Shown here piece after piece: positions 44,155 to 52,435 of a DNA stretch of 64,000 bases (its first letter is position 1; every line of letters begins with the position of its first letter). The DNA is from Pseudomonas monteilii NBRC 103158 = DSM 14164 (GTDB taxonomy: Bacteria; Pseudomonadota; Gammaproteobacteria; Pseudomonadales; Pseudomonadaceae): positions 62,001 through 126,000 of the forward strand of contig NZ_BBIS01000017.1 of NCBI RefSeq assembly GCF_000730605.1. Reading direction: 5' to 3'. The position numbers and the translations under genes are program-made. Below the pieces are notes generated by a model. It searched no databases and was not told the DNA's origin. It worked only from the letters and a program-made list of their open reading frames with translations.

Positions 44155-44333
44155 TACACACGTTTGCGTGGCGCCTTTGCAGGCACTACGCTACTGGAAG
44201 GTGCCGCCTATTCTGCGGGTTGGCACCGCTTCAATTCGCGTCTTGCATCAGCTCGAACTGCCTGGCCAATGACTGCCGGCAGGTGCGTAGTGCACGGAAA
44301 GTCTATCCATAGCATTATTCAGGAGGACGATTC

Positions 44334-44666
44334 ATGAGCAGCCAGAACGACGATATCAGCAGCAACGTCCTGCGCCAGATGAAAGCAGGCGGGTTCGACT
44401 TCACCCAGATCCACCCCATCGAGTTTTACGCCGTATTCCCCGACGAAGCAGGGGCCCGCCGCGCGGCCGGGCAGTTTCGTGGCGAATCGCTCAATGCCCA
44501 GGTGAAGGAGCTGGGCGACGGTGCCTGGCACCTGGAACTGAGCAAGGTCATGTATGCCACCTATGGCGGGATTGGCGACTTTGAAGAGGCCTTTGAACAG
44601 TTGGTGACACCTTATGGGGGAGAGGTGGAAGGGTGGGGCGTCAAGCATGAGCGGCCGATTGCCTAA
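44334..44666 (+). CDS. rraB: RraB-family ribonuclease E inhibitor-like protein
   Basis: 110 residues. NDDISSNVLRQMKAGGFDFTQ, EFYAVFPDEAGARRAA and YGGIGDFEEAFEQLVTPYGG fit the RraB (DUF695-like) fold. In E. coli RraB binds RNase E and changes degradosome make-up and cleavage; the role in Pseudomonas is inferred. Cytoplasmic. AGGAGG lies 7 bp before the ATG. The stop is followed by a REP-like hairpin at 44685-44704. Confidence 0.85.
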   Translation: MSSQNDDISSNVLRQMKAGGFDFTQIHPIEFYAVFPDEAGARRAAGQFRGESLNAQVKELGDGAWHLELSKVMYATYGGIGDFEEAFEQLVTPYGGEVEGWGVKHERPIA

Positions 44667-44684
44667 GCGTGTTGTGTTGCCTTT

Positions 44685-44704
44685 TTCGCGGGTTCGCCCG
44701 CGAA
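44685..44704. repeat. short REP-like hairpin
   Basis: 8-bp arms TTCGCGGG / CCCGCGAA with loop TTCG between convergent rraB and cytochrome genes. Confidence 0.6.
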
Positions 44705-44720
44705 GAAGCACACGCGGGCG

Positions 44721-45521
44721 TCAAGGTCTGCGCTTGGCCATGTGCCCCAGATAGGCCAGCAACGCATCCAGCTCCTGTTCACTCAACACACGCTCGTCAA
44801 ACCCCGGCATCTTCGCTTGCGGCCATTGCCGCAGGCTTTGCGGGGCCCGAATCAGCTTGCGCAGGTATTCTGGCCGAAAATACTCGGTAGGGTTGTGCGG
44901 CACATTCAAATCCGGCCCCACCTGCGCATCCCCTGCACCGTTCAGTCGATGGCACGCCAGGCAATTCTGCTGGAACAATGCAAAACCCTGCAGCACCGGG
45001 CTGTCGGCCGGCAGCTTGGGGGCGGGCAGCAGCGCGGGAAAACGCTGCGCCACCGGCGCGAGCATGCGAATGGTGGAAATCTGGAACGGCCACTGCTCCG
45101 GGCGGATGCCACTGGCCTGCGGCGCAGTCCACACCAAGTAGAACGGCCCCGCACTCGGCTTGCCCTGGCCCAGTGCCGGCCACGGCTGGCCTGGGTCTTC
45201 CACCGCCAGCCAGGCCTGTGCCGGCCCCTGCTGCAACAGTGGCGCAGCGGGCATTTCAGCGGCAAAGCCATCCAGCGCCACGGCCTGCAGGTGATCACCG
45301 GCGCTCACGCCTTTTAGCAGCGTGGCCAACGGCACCGCCCGATAGTGCATGGGGCGTTTGTAGGAAACGTCTTGTTCGATGCTGATATCCCGAGCCTGCG
45401 GGTGGTCAAGCAGTTCGGTGCTGCTCCACTGGCGCGTATTGGCGCCCAGTTCAAGGTGCAGCTGCGCCGCCGACAGCGGCAGGCTCAGGAGCAACGCTAA
45501 CAAGGCAAGGCAGTGGCGCAT
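44721..45521 (-). CDS. periplasmic c-type cytochrome with N-terminal molybdopterin-oxidoreductase-like domain
   Basis: 266 residues. Signal peptide at the N-terminus (LALLALLLSLPLSAA). Residues about 25-165 read like a sulfite-oxidase/molybdopterin-binding fragment (YRAVPLATLLKG, AVALDGFAAEMPAAPL, GPFYLVWT). The C-terminal part has one haem site CLACH (in FQQNCLACHRLNG) and a distal Met in QAKMPGFDE, so a mono-haem cytochrome c. It probably passes electrons in the periplasm; its partner enzyme is not adjacent. The ATG at 45521 is chosen over a TTG two codons upstream. Confidence 0.85.
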   Translation of the reverse strand: MRHCLALLALLLSLPLSAAQLHLELGANTRQWSSTELLDHPQARDISIEQDVSYKRPMHYRAVPLATLLKGVSAGDHLQAVALDGFAAEMPAAPLLQQGPAQAWLAVEDPGQPWPALGQGKPSAGPFYLVWTAPQASGIRPEQWPFQISTIRMLAPVAQRFPALLPAPKLPADSPVLQGFALFQQNCLACHRLNGAGDAQVGPDLNVPHNPTEYFRPEYLRKLIRAPQSLRQWPQAKMPGFDERVLSEQELDALLAYLGHMAKRRP

Positions 45522-46049
45522 GGGCAATCTCCGACCATCAAGGCCAGCAGGTTACCTGTGTATTGCCCGGTGGCGCCATCGCCACTGTCAGCCGAACAAG
45601 CGTGTCAGGTTCGGCAAAATCAGCAGTAAAGTGGTGGCGAAGAGAATGAGCCCAGCTTGGCGAATTTTCGATTGTCTGAACATGGCGGACCGCCTTCTTT
45701 TTGTTATTCCTGAATACCCGTTGGCTTCCTTGTCGCACTTCGGGTCGATCGCAGCAACGACGCGTGGCGCCTGAACTGCCTGCCTCTTGAAAGTGGATAT
45801 ACAACCAACAGTAGGGTGTGTGGCATCCATGTTTGAGAACCCTTTCTTCTAACAGTGTTGGTAGATGATTTCTTTTTGCTATGAGGCCATGTGCCAGTCG
45901 GCTGGCATGCTCTGGCTAGACAGTGGCGCAAGTACCTGGCGGGCGCCGACGAAATGTGACCGTTCGTCAGTGCAACCTACTTGCTTGTACGTGTCTTTCG
46001 CGTCAGTCTCTACAGCAGATTCCCACCCATGTCGTTCAGGACTACCCCT
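45522..46049. other. intergenic region, mostly without recognisable genes
   Basis: About 530 bp between the divergent cytochrome and amidotransferase genes. It holds one plausible 31-residue membrane peptide gene on the minus strand (45588-45683). The rest (45684-46049) has no sustained coding and must hold the amidotransferase promoter. Lower GC than the genes around it. Confidence 0.5.
45588..45683 (-). CDS. 31-residue single-helix membrane peptide (possible)
   Basis: MFRQSKIRQAGLILFATTLL and then LILPNLTRLFG-stop: a short basic N-terminus followed by one hydrophobic helix, the shape of known small membrane proteins. A purine-rich AAGGCGG lies about 10 bp upstream of the ATG. No family recognised with certainty. 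The reading could be fortuitous given its length, but the clean helix and stop after a polar end favour a real gene. Confidence 0.42.
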   Translation of the reverse strand: MFRQSKIRQAGLILFATTLLLILPNLTRLFG

Positions 46050-46781
46050 ATGTCGTTACGCGTCTGCATCCTTGAAACCGATGTCCTGCGACCGGAGTTG
46101 ACCGCGCAGTACCAAGGCTACGGCAGGATGTTCGAGCAGCTCTTTTCGCGTCAGCCGATCGCCGCCGAATTCCGTGTGTACAACGTGATGAACGGCGATT
46201 ATCCCGCCGACAGTGAAGTGTTCGATGCCTACCTGGTGACGGGTAGCAAGGCTGACTCGTTTGGTTCCGACCCGTGGATCCAGACCCTCAAGGCCTACCT
46301 GCTGAAATTGTACGAACGTGGCGAGAAGCTGCTGGGGGTGTGTTTTGGCCACCAGTTGCTGGCATTGACCCTGGGTGGCAAGGCCGAGCGGGCCGACAAG
46401 GGCTGGGGCGTGGGCATTCATCGCTACTCGCTGGCGGCCCATGCGCCGTGGATGGACCCGGAAGTGTCGGAGCTGACCTTGCTGATCAGCCACCAGGACC
46501 AGGTGACCGAATTGCCGGAAGGCGCCACGGTGATTGCTTCCAGCGACTTCTGCCCGAATGCGGCGTACCACATTCGTGACCAGGTGCTGTGCTTCCAGGG
46601 CCACCCGGAGTTCGTGCATGACTATTCCCGCGCATTGCTGGATGCGCGTCAGGAATTCCTGGGAGATGAGGTGTACCACAAGGCCGTGGCCAGCCTGGCC
46701 ACCGAGCACCAGGGCGACCTGGTGGGGGAGTGGATGTTGCGCTTTATCCAGCAGCCGGTGAGCAAGCACGACGCGGCGTAA
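46050..46781 (+). CDS. class I glutamine amidotransferase (GMP-synthase-like)
   Basis: 243 residues, a stand-alone GATase domain. The nucleophile Cys is in LLGVCFGHQLLAL, and the His-Glu pair in VLCFQGHPEFVHDY. The N-terminus CILETDVLRPEL is typical of this group. It releases ammonia from glutamine or acts as gamma-glutamyl hydrolase; the acceptor is unknown and no synthetase domain follows. The start at 46050 (MSLRV) is preferred; an ATG at 46029 would add seven residues. Convergent with corA. Confidence 0.88.
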   Translation: MSLRVCILETDVLRPELTAQYQGYGRMFEQLFSRQPIAAEFRVYNVMNGDYPADSEVFDAYLVTGSKADSFGSDPWIQTLKAYLLKLYERGEKLLGVCFGHQLLALTLGGKAERADKGWGVGIHRYSLAAHAPWMDPEVSELTLLISHQDQVTELPEGATVIASSDFCPNAAYHIRDQVLCFQGHPEFVHDYSRALLDARQEFLGDEVYHKAVASLATEHQGDLVGEWMLRFIQQPVSKHDAA

Positions 46782-46814
46782 GAGGCTGGGGGCCTCAAAC
46801 CGGCCCCCACAATC

Positions 46815-47786
46815 TCAAAGCCAGCCCGACTTCTTGAAGCTGGCATACAACCCCGCACACCCCAGCCCGATTACACCCAGCACCCCGAAATACCCATAGT
46901 GCCAAGCCAGTTCCGGCATGTTCTGGAAGTTCATCCCGTAAACCCCGGCAATGGCCGTGGGGAACGCCAAAATCGCCGCCCAGGCCGCGAACTTGCGCTG
47001 AACGATGCTTTGCCGTGACGACTCCAGCAGCATGCCGATCTCGATGGTCTGGCTGGCGATGTCGCGGATGCCGGCCAGGTCTTCCATTTGCCGCGTCACA
47101 TGAATCTGCACATCACGGAAGTAGGGCCGCATGTTCTTGTCGATGAACGGGAAGCTCAGGCGCTGCAGCTCTTCACTCACTTCCACCATCGGCGCCACAT
47201 AACGGCGCAGGCGCAGGATGTCGCGGCGCAGGCTGTGCAGGCGGCGGATGTCGTCCTCCTGCAGCGAGCCCCCCAGCACGCTTTGTTCCAGCTCTTCGAT
47301 CTCGCCATGAATGGCTTCGCTGACCGGCTGGTAGTTTTCTGTCACGAAGTCGAGCAGGGCGTACAGTACGAAGTCTTCGCCATGCTCCAGCAGCAATGGC
47401 CGTGCCTCGCAGCGTTGGCGCACCATGGCGTAGGACTTGGAGTGGCCGTTGCGGCAGGTGATGATGTAGCCGTTGCCAGCGAAGATATGGGTTTCGATGA
47501 ATTCCAGCTTGCCTTCGTGGCGCACCGGCGAATAGGTGACGATGAACAGCGCGTCACCGAAGGTTTCCAGCTTGGGCCGGCTGTGCTTTTCAAGGGCATC
47601 TTCAATGGCCAGTTCGTGCAGGTTGAACTGGCACTGCAGGTTGGCCAGCTCCTCGGCGTTGGGCTCTTCCAGGCCGATCCACACGAAATGCCCCGGCTTG
47701 CGCGCCCACTCGCTGCCTTCGTCGATGCTGATGTTGGTGACCTTTCTGCCGGCGCTGTACACCGCCGATGCCACGACACGACCCAT
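46815..47786 (-). CDS. corA: magnesium/cobalt transporter CorA family
   Basis: 323 residues. A large N-terminal cytoplasmic domain is followed by a long helix and two C-terminal transmembrane helices. The selectivity motif GMN is present in IAGVYGMNFQNMPEL between the helices. LFIVTYSPVRHEGKLEFIET and RRLHSLRRDILRLRRYVAPM are family landmarks. A pentameric inner-membrane Mg2+ (or Co2+/Ni2+) channel. The ATG at 47786 (MGRVVASAVYS) is the likely start; the longer open frame upstream is Arg/His-rich and runs into the plsC region. Confidence 0.93.
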   Translation of the reverse strand: MGRVVASAVYSAGRKVTNISIDEGSEWARKPGHFVWIGLEEPNAEELANLQCQFNLHELAIEDALEKHSRPKLETFGDALFIVTYSPVRHEGKLEFIETHIFAGNGYIITCRNGHSKSYAMVRQRCEARPLLLEHGEDFVLYALLDFVTENYQPVSEAIHGEIEELEQSVLGGSLQEDDIRRLHSLRRDILRLRRYVAPMVEVSEELQRLSFPFIDKNMRPYFRDVQIHVTRQMEDLAGIRDIASQTIEIGMLLESSRQSIVQRKFAAWAAILAFPTAIAGVYGMNFQNMPELAWHYGYFGVLGVIGLGCAGLYASFKKSGWL

Positions 47787-47854
47787 GGTTGCCCGCTTAT
47801 TCCGGTTGAACACGGTTACAGCTTGGGCCGTACCCGGCCCAAGAGCAACCCGCT

Positions 47855-48580
47855 TCAGGCCAGCTCGTGTTCCATGCGGTCGATGCACTGCTGCATCTGC
47901 CCGCGGCACTGCTCGATCAGCGCCGGGATGTCCTGCTGTGTCATGCCCGCCGTGACGATGGGTGGCAACGAGCGCACGATCACCGTGCGCTGGCGCCAGC
48001 TGTTCAGGCTCATGCGCCTGGCATAGCGGCTGACGCATACCGGCACGATCGGCACGCCGGCCTCGATGGCCATGTGAAACGCGCCCTTCTTGAAGGCCAT
48101 CAGCTGCTCGCCGGCGTTACGCGTGCCTTCAGGGAAAATCCAGATGGAGGTGTCGTCCTGCAGCACCCGCGTGGTCTTTTGCAGCGCCTTGCGCGCCTGG
48201 TAGGCGTTCTTGCGGTCGACCAGCACGTTGCCGCCCAGCCAGAACAGCTGGCCGAACAGCGGGATCCAGCCCAGGCTTTTCTTGCCGATGGCCACGGTGC
48301 GTTGTGGTACCACCTGGCCCAATACGAACAGGTCGAAGTTGGACTGGTGGTTGGCGACGATCACGCAACCGGGTGGGTGGTCCCACAGTGGCCCGACCTC
48401 GGCCTTGACCTTGATGCGCATCAGCCAGGTGGCTGGCCGGCTGTACAGGTGGGCAAACACCCGGCTGTTGTCGGGGTTGAAGGGGCGGCACAGGCCAATG
48501 ATCAGGCCCACGGCGCCAACGGCAAGAAAATGCAGCGCCAGCAGGAACATGCGCAACGAATAAAGCATGGTACGACTCAC
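47855..48580 (-). CDS. plsC: 1-acyl-sn-glycerol-3-phosphate acyltransferase
   Basis: 241 residues. N-terminal membrane helix (LRMFLLALHFLAVGAVGLIIG). The acyltransferase block I NHQSNFD (HX4D) is near residue 80 and block III FPEGTRN near residue 150, followed by GVPIVPVCVS. It acylates lysophosphatidic acid to phosphatidic acid at the inner membrane. The start may be 48580 or Met5 at 48568. Same direction as corA, 68 bp upstream of it. Confidence 0.93.
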   Translation of the reverse strand: MSRTMLYSLRMFLLALHFLAVGAVGLIIGLCRPFNPDNSRVFAHLYSRPATWLMRIKVKAEVGPLWDHPPGCVIVANHQSNFDLFVLGQVVPQRTVAIGKKSLGWIPLFGQLFWLGGNVLVDRKNAYQARKALQKTTRVLQDDTSIWIFPEGTRNAGEQLMAFKKGAFHMAIEAGVPIVPVCVSRYARRMSLNSWRQRTVIVRSLPPIVTAGMTQQDIPALIEQCRGQMQQCIDRMEHELA

Positions 48581-48649
48581 ACCAGACAGTCGCCGGACAG
48601 TGTACGGGTGTGCACTGATTGCGGCAAACCTTGGTGTGAGCCTGTCCGG

Positions 48650-49339
48650 TCAACCCATGTGGTGCTGGTCCAGTTCGATCGCCTTGTCCAGCGCCTCCAG
48701 CAGCCCTTTGCGCACCTTCAGCTTGGTGTTCTTGTGCGCCAGCATGTTCAGCTTCTTCAGCTCCCGCGCCGCCGCCAGCGCTGCGTCCTGCAACTGTTCA
48801 GCCGGCACCACCTTGTCGAGGAAGCCGGCATCCACTGCCGCGACCGGGTCGAACACCTCGGCATTGATCACCGAACGATGGAAAGCCGAACGACGCAGGC
48901 GGTCGCGGGCCAATTCGATGCCGGCATGGTGCATGGTCATGCCGATCTGCACTTCGTTCAGGCACACCTTGTACGGCCCTTCGACGCCAATGCGGTAGTC
49001 GGCCGACAGCAGCAGGAAGGCGCCCTTGGCCACGGCATTGCCCGGGCAGGCGACCACTACCGGGAACGGGTGCGACAGCAGGCGGCGGGCGAGGGTGGAG
49101 CCCGCAGTGACCAGGCTGATGGCCGCTTGAGGGCCGCTGGTCATCACCTTGAGGTCGTAACCGCCCGACAGAATGCCTGGCTGCCCGGTAATGATCACCA
49201 CGGCACGCTCTTCAGTAGCGCGGTCAAGCGCGGCATTGAAGGCGGTGATGACATCCGGCGAGATGGCGTTGACCTTGCCGTTGTTCAGGGTCAGGGTGGC
49301 GATGCCGTCTTCGGCGTGGTAGGTAATCAGCTCGCTCAT
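48650..49339 (-). CDS. enoyl-CoA hydratase/isomerase family protein
   Basis: 229 residues, crotonase fold. MSELITYHAEDGIATLTLNN, ITGQPGILSGGYDLKVMTSG (oxyanion loop) and AKGAFLLLSADYRIGVEGPY show the fold. The usual acidic residues of true hydratases near position 120-140 are not clear, so hydratase activity is unproven. Relatives in this position in Pseudomonas are annotated as enoyl-CoA hydratases. The start at 49339 is set by the conserved N-terminus; the upstream extension is not family-like. Confidence 0.88.
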   Translation of the reverse strand: MSELITYHAEDGIATLTLNNGKVNAISPDVITAFNAALDRATEERAVVIITGQPGILSGGYDLKVMTSGPQAAISLVTAGSTLARRLLSHPFPVVVACPGNAVAKGAFLLLSADYRIGVEGPYKVCLNEVQIGMTMHHAGIELARDRLRRSAFHRSVINAEVFDPVAAVDAGFLDKVVPAEQLQDAALAAARELKKLNMLAHKNTKLKVRKGLLEALDKAIELDQHHMG

Positions 49340-49537
49340 GGCAGAGTCCTTTTGTTGGCGTGGCGACGACGTTACCCAGCGCCAGAGGCCAGGTAAAGCA
49401 GCAAGGCTGACTGGTCGGTCAGCGTTCACCGGGGCTCAAATGCAAATACATGAAAAAACTGAAAAAAATGCTTGCCAAAGGGGAGCGCTTTCACTAAATT
49501 AGCGCACCTCGACGGGCCGCACGGCTTGAAGAGAAAC

Positions 49538-49627
49538 GGTGAAGTGTCCGAGTGGTCGAAGGAGCACGCCTGGAAAGTGTGTATACGAGAAATCGTATCA
49601 AGGGTTCAAATCCCTTCTTCACCGCCA
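49538..49627 (+). tRNA. tRNA-Ser(GGA)
   Basis: Acceptor stem GGTGAAG (49538-49544) pairs with CTTCACC (49617-49623), followed by discriminator G and encoded CCA. The anticodon loop reads CCTGGAAAG with anticodon GGA. The long variable arm (TACGAGAAATCGTA) is typical of tRNA-Ser. T-loop GGTTCAAAT. 90 nt including CCA. Confidence 0.97.
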
Positions 49628-49639
49628 CATTCTGCGAAG

Positions 49640-49671
49640 AGCCCCCGAGCTGAAAAGTTCGGGGGCTTTTT
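49640..49671 (+). terminator. rho-independent terminator of tRNA-Ser
   Basis: 9-bp stem AGCCCCCGA / TCGGGGGCT followed by five T residues, 12 bp after the tRNA. Confidence 0.85.
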
Positions 49672-49695
49672 GCATTCTGGGCCTTGTGCGACGAA

Positions 49696-49714
49696 AGGGC
49701 CGCAAAGCGGCCCT
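49696..49714. repeat. GGCCGC-AAA-GCGGCC palindrome
   Basis: Stem AGGGCCGC / GCGGCCCT with loop AAA just before the end of the leftward TonB-receptor gene; a possible terminator of that gene. Same core as 33656-33678. Confidence 0.5.
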
Positions 49715-49720
49715 GGCAAT

Positions 49721-51862
49721 CTAGAAGCTGACCGAGGCCGACAGCCGAGCCGTACGCGGTGCCCCCTGGAACAGGTAGTTGTCCCCCAGGTAATCCCCCG
49801 CATCGCGCCAGTAGCGTTTGTCGAATACGTTATCCACGGTCAGCCGCAGCACGGTGTCATACCCGGCAATACGCGTGCGGTAGCGGCTGCCAAGGTCGAA
49901 TACGGTGTACCCGCCAACCTCCACATTCCCCGCCTGGCTTGCATACTTGCTGGCGCTGTACCGTGCCCCGCCCAGCAGCGCCAGCCCCGGCACCGGCAAC
50001 GTGTATTCCGCGTGCAGCGCTGCCCGGAACCTGGGCACATTGATTGCCTGATGGCCTTCATAAGCATCGGTACCGCTGTTCTGCACCCGCGCCCGAATGG
50101 CTGCGGCACTGGCCTGCACTTGCAGGTTCCGGGTCACCCAGCCGCTGGCGCCCAGTTCCAGGCCGGTGTTTTTCTGCTGGCCCTGCTGCACATAGGTGAA
50201 GTAGCCCGTGTCGTCGGGGCGTGCGTACTGGTAGGCCTGGCGGATCTGGAACAGCGCGGCGCTGAGGCTAAGGCCTTGCCAGTCATGTTTGAGGCCCAGT
50301 TCCAGTTGGTGGGAGGTCGTGGGGGCAAGGATTTCGAATTTGTTCAGCGCAAACCACGGCGCTGTGCCGCCGGCCGACAGGCCCTTGGCATAGCTGGCGT
50401 ATACCGTGGTGTTCGGCTGCGGCTTATAGATAAGCGCAGCATTGGGCAGCAACTCATACTGGCGGGTATGGCGCCCGGCAACCCCGTTCTCGTCCCAGGT
50501 CTTTTCATCCAGGCGCACTTCGCGGGCGCCCAGTACAGTTTGCCATTGCTCGTTGAAGCTGATGCGATCGCTGACGAACAGGCCATACTGGCGGCTGTCC
50601 AGGCGGCGTTCGCTGGCGCCAATGGGTTTGTCGGAAGGCGGTTGGGCTGGGGAGCCTGTGTCGATATTTCCGGGGTGTTCCAGAAGCTCGTTGTAGTAGG
50701 TGCGTTGATCCAGCGTCCGACGTTGAGCGCTGGTGCCCACGGTCAACTCATGGCTGTTACCGGCAACGTCAAACCGTCCGTTGACCATCGCCTGTGCTTC
50801 ATCGACACGCCTGGTGTCGTCAGGGCTGCGGAAATCATAGATATCGTAGTCGCCTTCCGGGCTGAAATGAGACTGCCAGCCATCTTCGCTTCCCCAGGCA
50901 AACGAACTGTAGTCGTCGATCACCACCTTGCTGCGCGAGGCACTCAAGGTGCCGGTCCAGGCCTCGTTGAAGCGATACTCGAAGCGCCCGCCCAGGTTCA
51001 GCGAGTCGTTCTGCACCGGCTTGGCCCAGCTCTGGTACGCCAGACGGTCATCCGGATCGATGCCGTGGGGCACTTCTGTGCCGCCCAGTAATTGGTAACC
51101 CGGCACCGAGCGTTGTTCGCGGTGCTGGTATTCGGCATCCAGCTGCAGGGTGGCATCCGGGTTGATCTGCCAGTCGAACGCCAGCGAGGCGAAGTCGCGC
51201 TTGCCGTCGGCGTGGTCGACGTAGGAGCGGATGTCTTCATGGGCCAGGTTGGCGCGCAGGCCAAACTGCTTTTCGCTGCCGAACCAGCCGCCCAGGTCGG
51301 TGGCCAGGTAGCGTTCGCCTTGCTCGTTGGTCGATACCGTGACGCTGCGCACGTCTTCGGCTCGCTTGGTCACGTAGTTGATCAGGCCGCCCGGCTCAGA
51401 AACGCCGCTCTGCAGCCCTGACAGGCCCTTGAGCAATTCCACCTGCTGCTTGTTCTCCAGGGCCACGTTCTGCTCGCCGGCGATGGTCTGGCCATTGATG
51501 CGGTAGCTGCTGGCGGCATTCAGCTCGAAGCCGCGCACATTGAAGTTTTCGTAGTAGCCGATGGGGGCATAGCTTTCGCCAACCGAGGCGTCACTTTGCA
51601 GCACTTCGCTGAGCTTGCGCACCTGGCGGTCTTCCAGCAGTTGCTGGCTGAACACGCTGACCGAGGCGGGCGTATCGAGCAAGGGCGCGGGCTGAAAGCC
51701 ACCCACCGCTGCCTGGCGTGCCTGGTAGCCATCGTTGGCATAGGTGTCGGACACCTGTAGCGGCGCCAGCACCACGCTGTCTTCGGCGAGCACATGGGGG
51801 CAATGCAGGGCCAGGCCCAGGCTGAGCAGGCTCAGGTGCAGGCGGGGGTGACGCGGTGGCAT
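49721..51862 (-). CDS. TonB-dependent siderophore receptor
   Basis: 713 residues. Signal peptide (LHLSLLSLGLALHCPHVLA). Plug domain from about residue 40 (TPASVSVFSQQLLEDRQVRK, VRGFELN and GLSGLQSGVSEPGGLINYVT) and a long beta-barrel ending in Phe (LSASVSF), as required for BamA recognition. It lacks the N-terminal STN signalling domain, so it should not drive a FecIR-type sigma/anti-sigma system. No siderophore synthesis genes adjoin it, so it probably takes up a foreign siderophore. The start at 51862 is set by the signal peptide. No Fur box was identified with confidence. Confidence 0.92.
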   Translation of the reverse strand: MPPRHPRLHLSLLSLGLALHCPHVLAEDSVVLAPLQVSDTYANDGYQARQAAVGGFQPAPLLDTPASVSVFSQQLLEDRQVRKLSEVLQSDASVGESYAPIGYYENFNVRGFELNAASSYRINGQTIAGEQNVALENKQQVELLKGLSGLQSGVSEPGGLINYVTKRAEDVRSVTVSTNEQGERYLATDLGGWFGSEKQFGLRANLAHEDIRSYVDHADGKRDFASLAFDWQINPDATLQLDAEYQHREQRSVPGYQLLGGTEVPHGIDPDDRLAYQSWAKPVQNDSLNLGGRFEYRFNEAWTGTLSASRSKVVIDDYSSFAWGSEDGWQSHFSPEGDYDIYDFRSPDDTRRVDEAQAMVNGRFDVAGNSHELTVGTSAQRRTLDQRTYYNELLEHPGNIDTGSPAQPPSDKPIGASERRLDSRQYGLFVSDRISFNEQWQTVLGAREVRLDEKTWDENGVAGRHTRQYELLPNAALIYKPQPNTTVYASYAKGLSAGGTAPWFALNKFEILAPTTSHQLELGLKHDWQGLSLSAALFQIRQAYQYARPDDTGYFTYVQQGQQKNTGLELGASGWVTRNLQVQASAAAIRARVQNSGTDAYEGHQAINVPRFRAALHAEYTLPVPGLALLGGARYSASKYASQAGNVEVGGYTVFDLGSRYRTRIAGYDTVLRLTVDNVFDKRYWRDAGDYLGDNYLFQGAPRTARLSASVSF

Positions 51863-51938
51863 GCGGGGGCTCCGACCATGAAAAAGGCGGCATCTTAACA
51901 GCCGCCTTCTGCATAAAACGATCCGGGCCCCGCGATAT

Positions 51939-52319
51939 TCAGTCCTGGTTGGCGGGCCGCTTGTGCTGCCGCCAACTGTCATCGATCTTTGACCAGGTTT
52001 TGCCGTCGGTTATCGCCATGAGCTTGCGCCCATCCTTGAAGGTGGCCAGGAAGGTGGCTTCTTCCTCCTTGCCACCTAGCCACAGCCCGGCCAGCAACCC
52101 TACCGGGCCCGCCACCAGAGCGCCGGCCACACCCCAGCCCAGGGCGCTGCTCAGGCTGCGGCTTGATTCCAGGCTGGCCAGCCTGAGGTCGCTGATGCGC
52201 GCGAGTGAAATCCGCTCGCCCGGGGAGGGGCTGCGCGGGGTCTTGAGTGTGAGCGATCCGTTGCGATACTCGCCTTCACCTTGCAAGAAATCGCCGGATT
52301 GCACCGTGAGTCTTGTCAT
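51939..52319 (-). CDS. hypothetical protein with glycine-rich hydrophobic centre
   Basis: 126 residues. No family recognised. The N-terminus is strand-rich (LTVQSGDFLQGEGEYRNGSL), the middle has a Gly/Ala/Leu helix (GVAGALVAGPVGLLAGLWLG) that may enter a membrane, and the C-terminus has ATFKDGRKLMAITDGKTWSK. It lies between the TonB receptor and the MFS gene, all leftward. Similar glycine-zipper-like proteins are often surface-stress related, but no function is claimed. Confidence 0.65.
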   Translation of the reverse strand: MTRLTVQSGDFLQGEGEYRNGSLTLKTPRSPSPGERISLARISDLRLASLESSRSLSSALGWGVAGALVAGPVGLLAGLWLGGKEEEATFLATFKDGRKLMAITDGKTWSKIDDSWRQHKRPANQD

Positions 52320-52435
52320 AAAGTCGTCCTGTCAGGGAAAGGGCATTGACCAGCGCCTACTGAGCGCTGCCCGGGCAGGCAAGTCAACGGCAATACGACG
52401 GAGGGTAGTGCGGTGCGATGTCGCCCCTGTGTCAA

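Noticed and set aside
49538..49720. tRNA-Ser as an integration site for a mobile element
   Set aside because: No integrase, no duplicated tRNA 3-prime end and no foreign genes next to it; a terminator and ordinary core genes follow.
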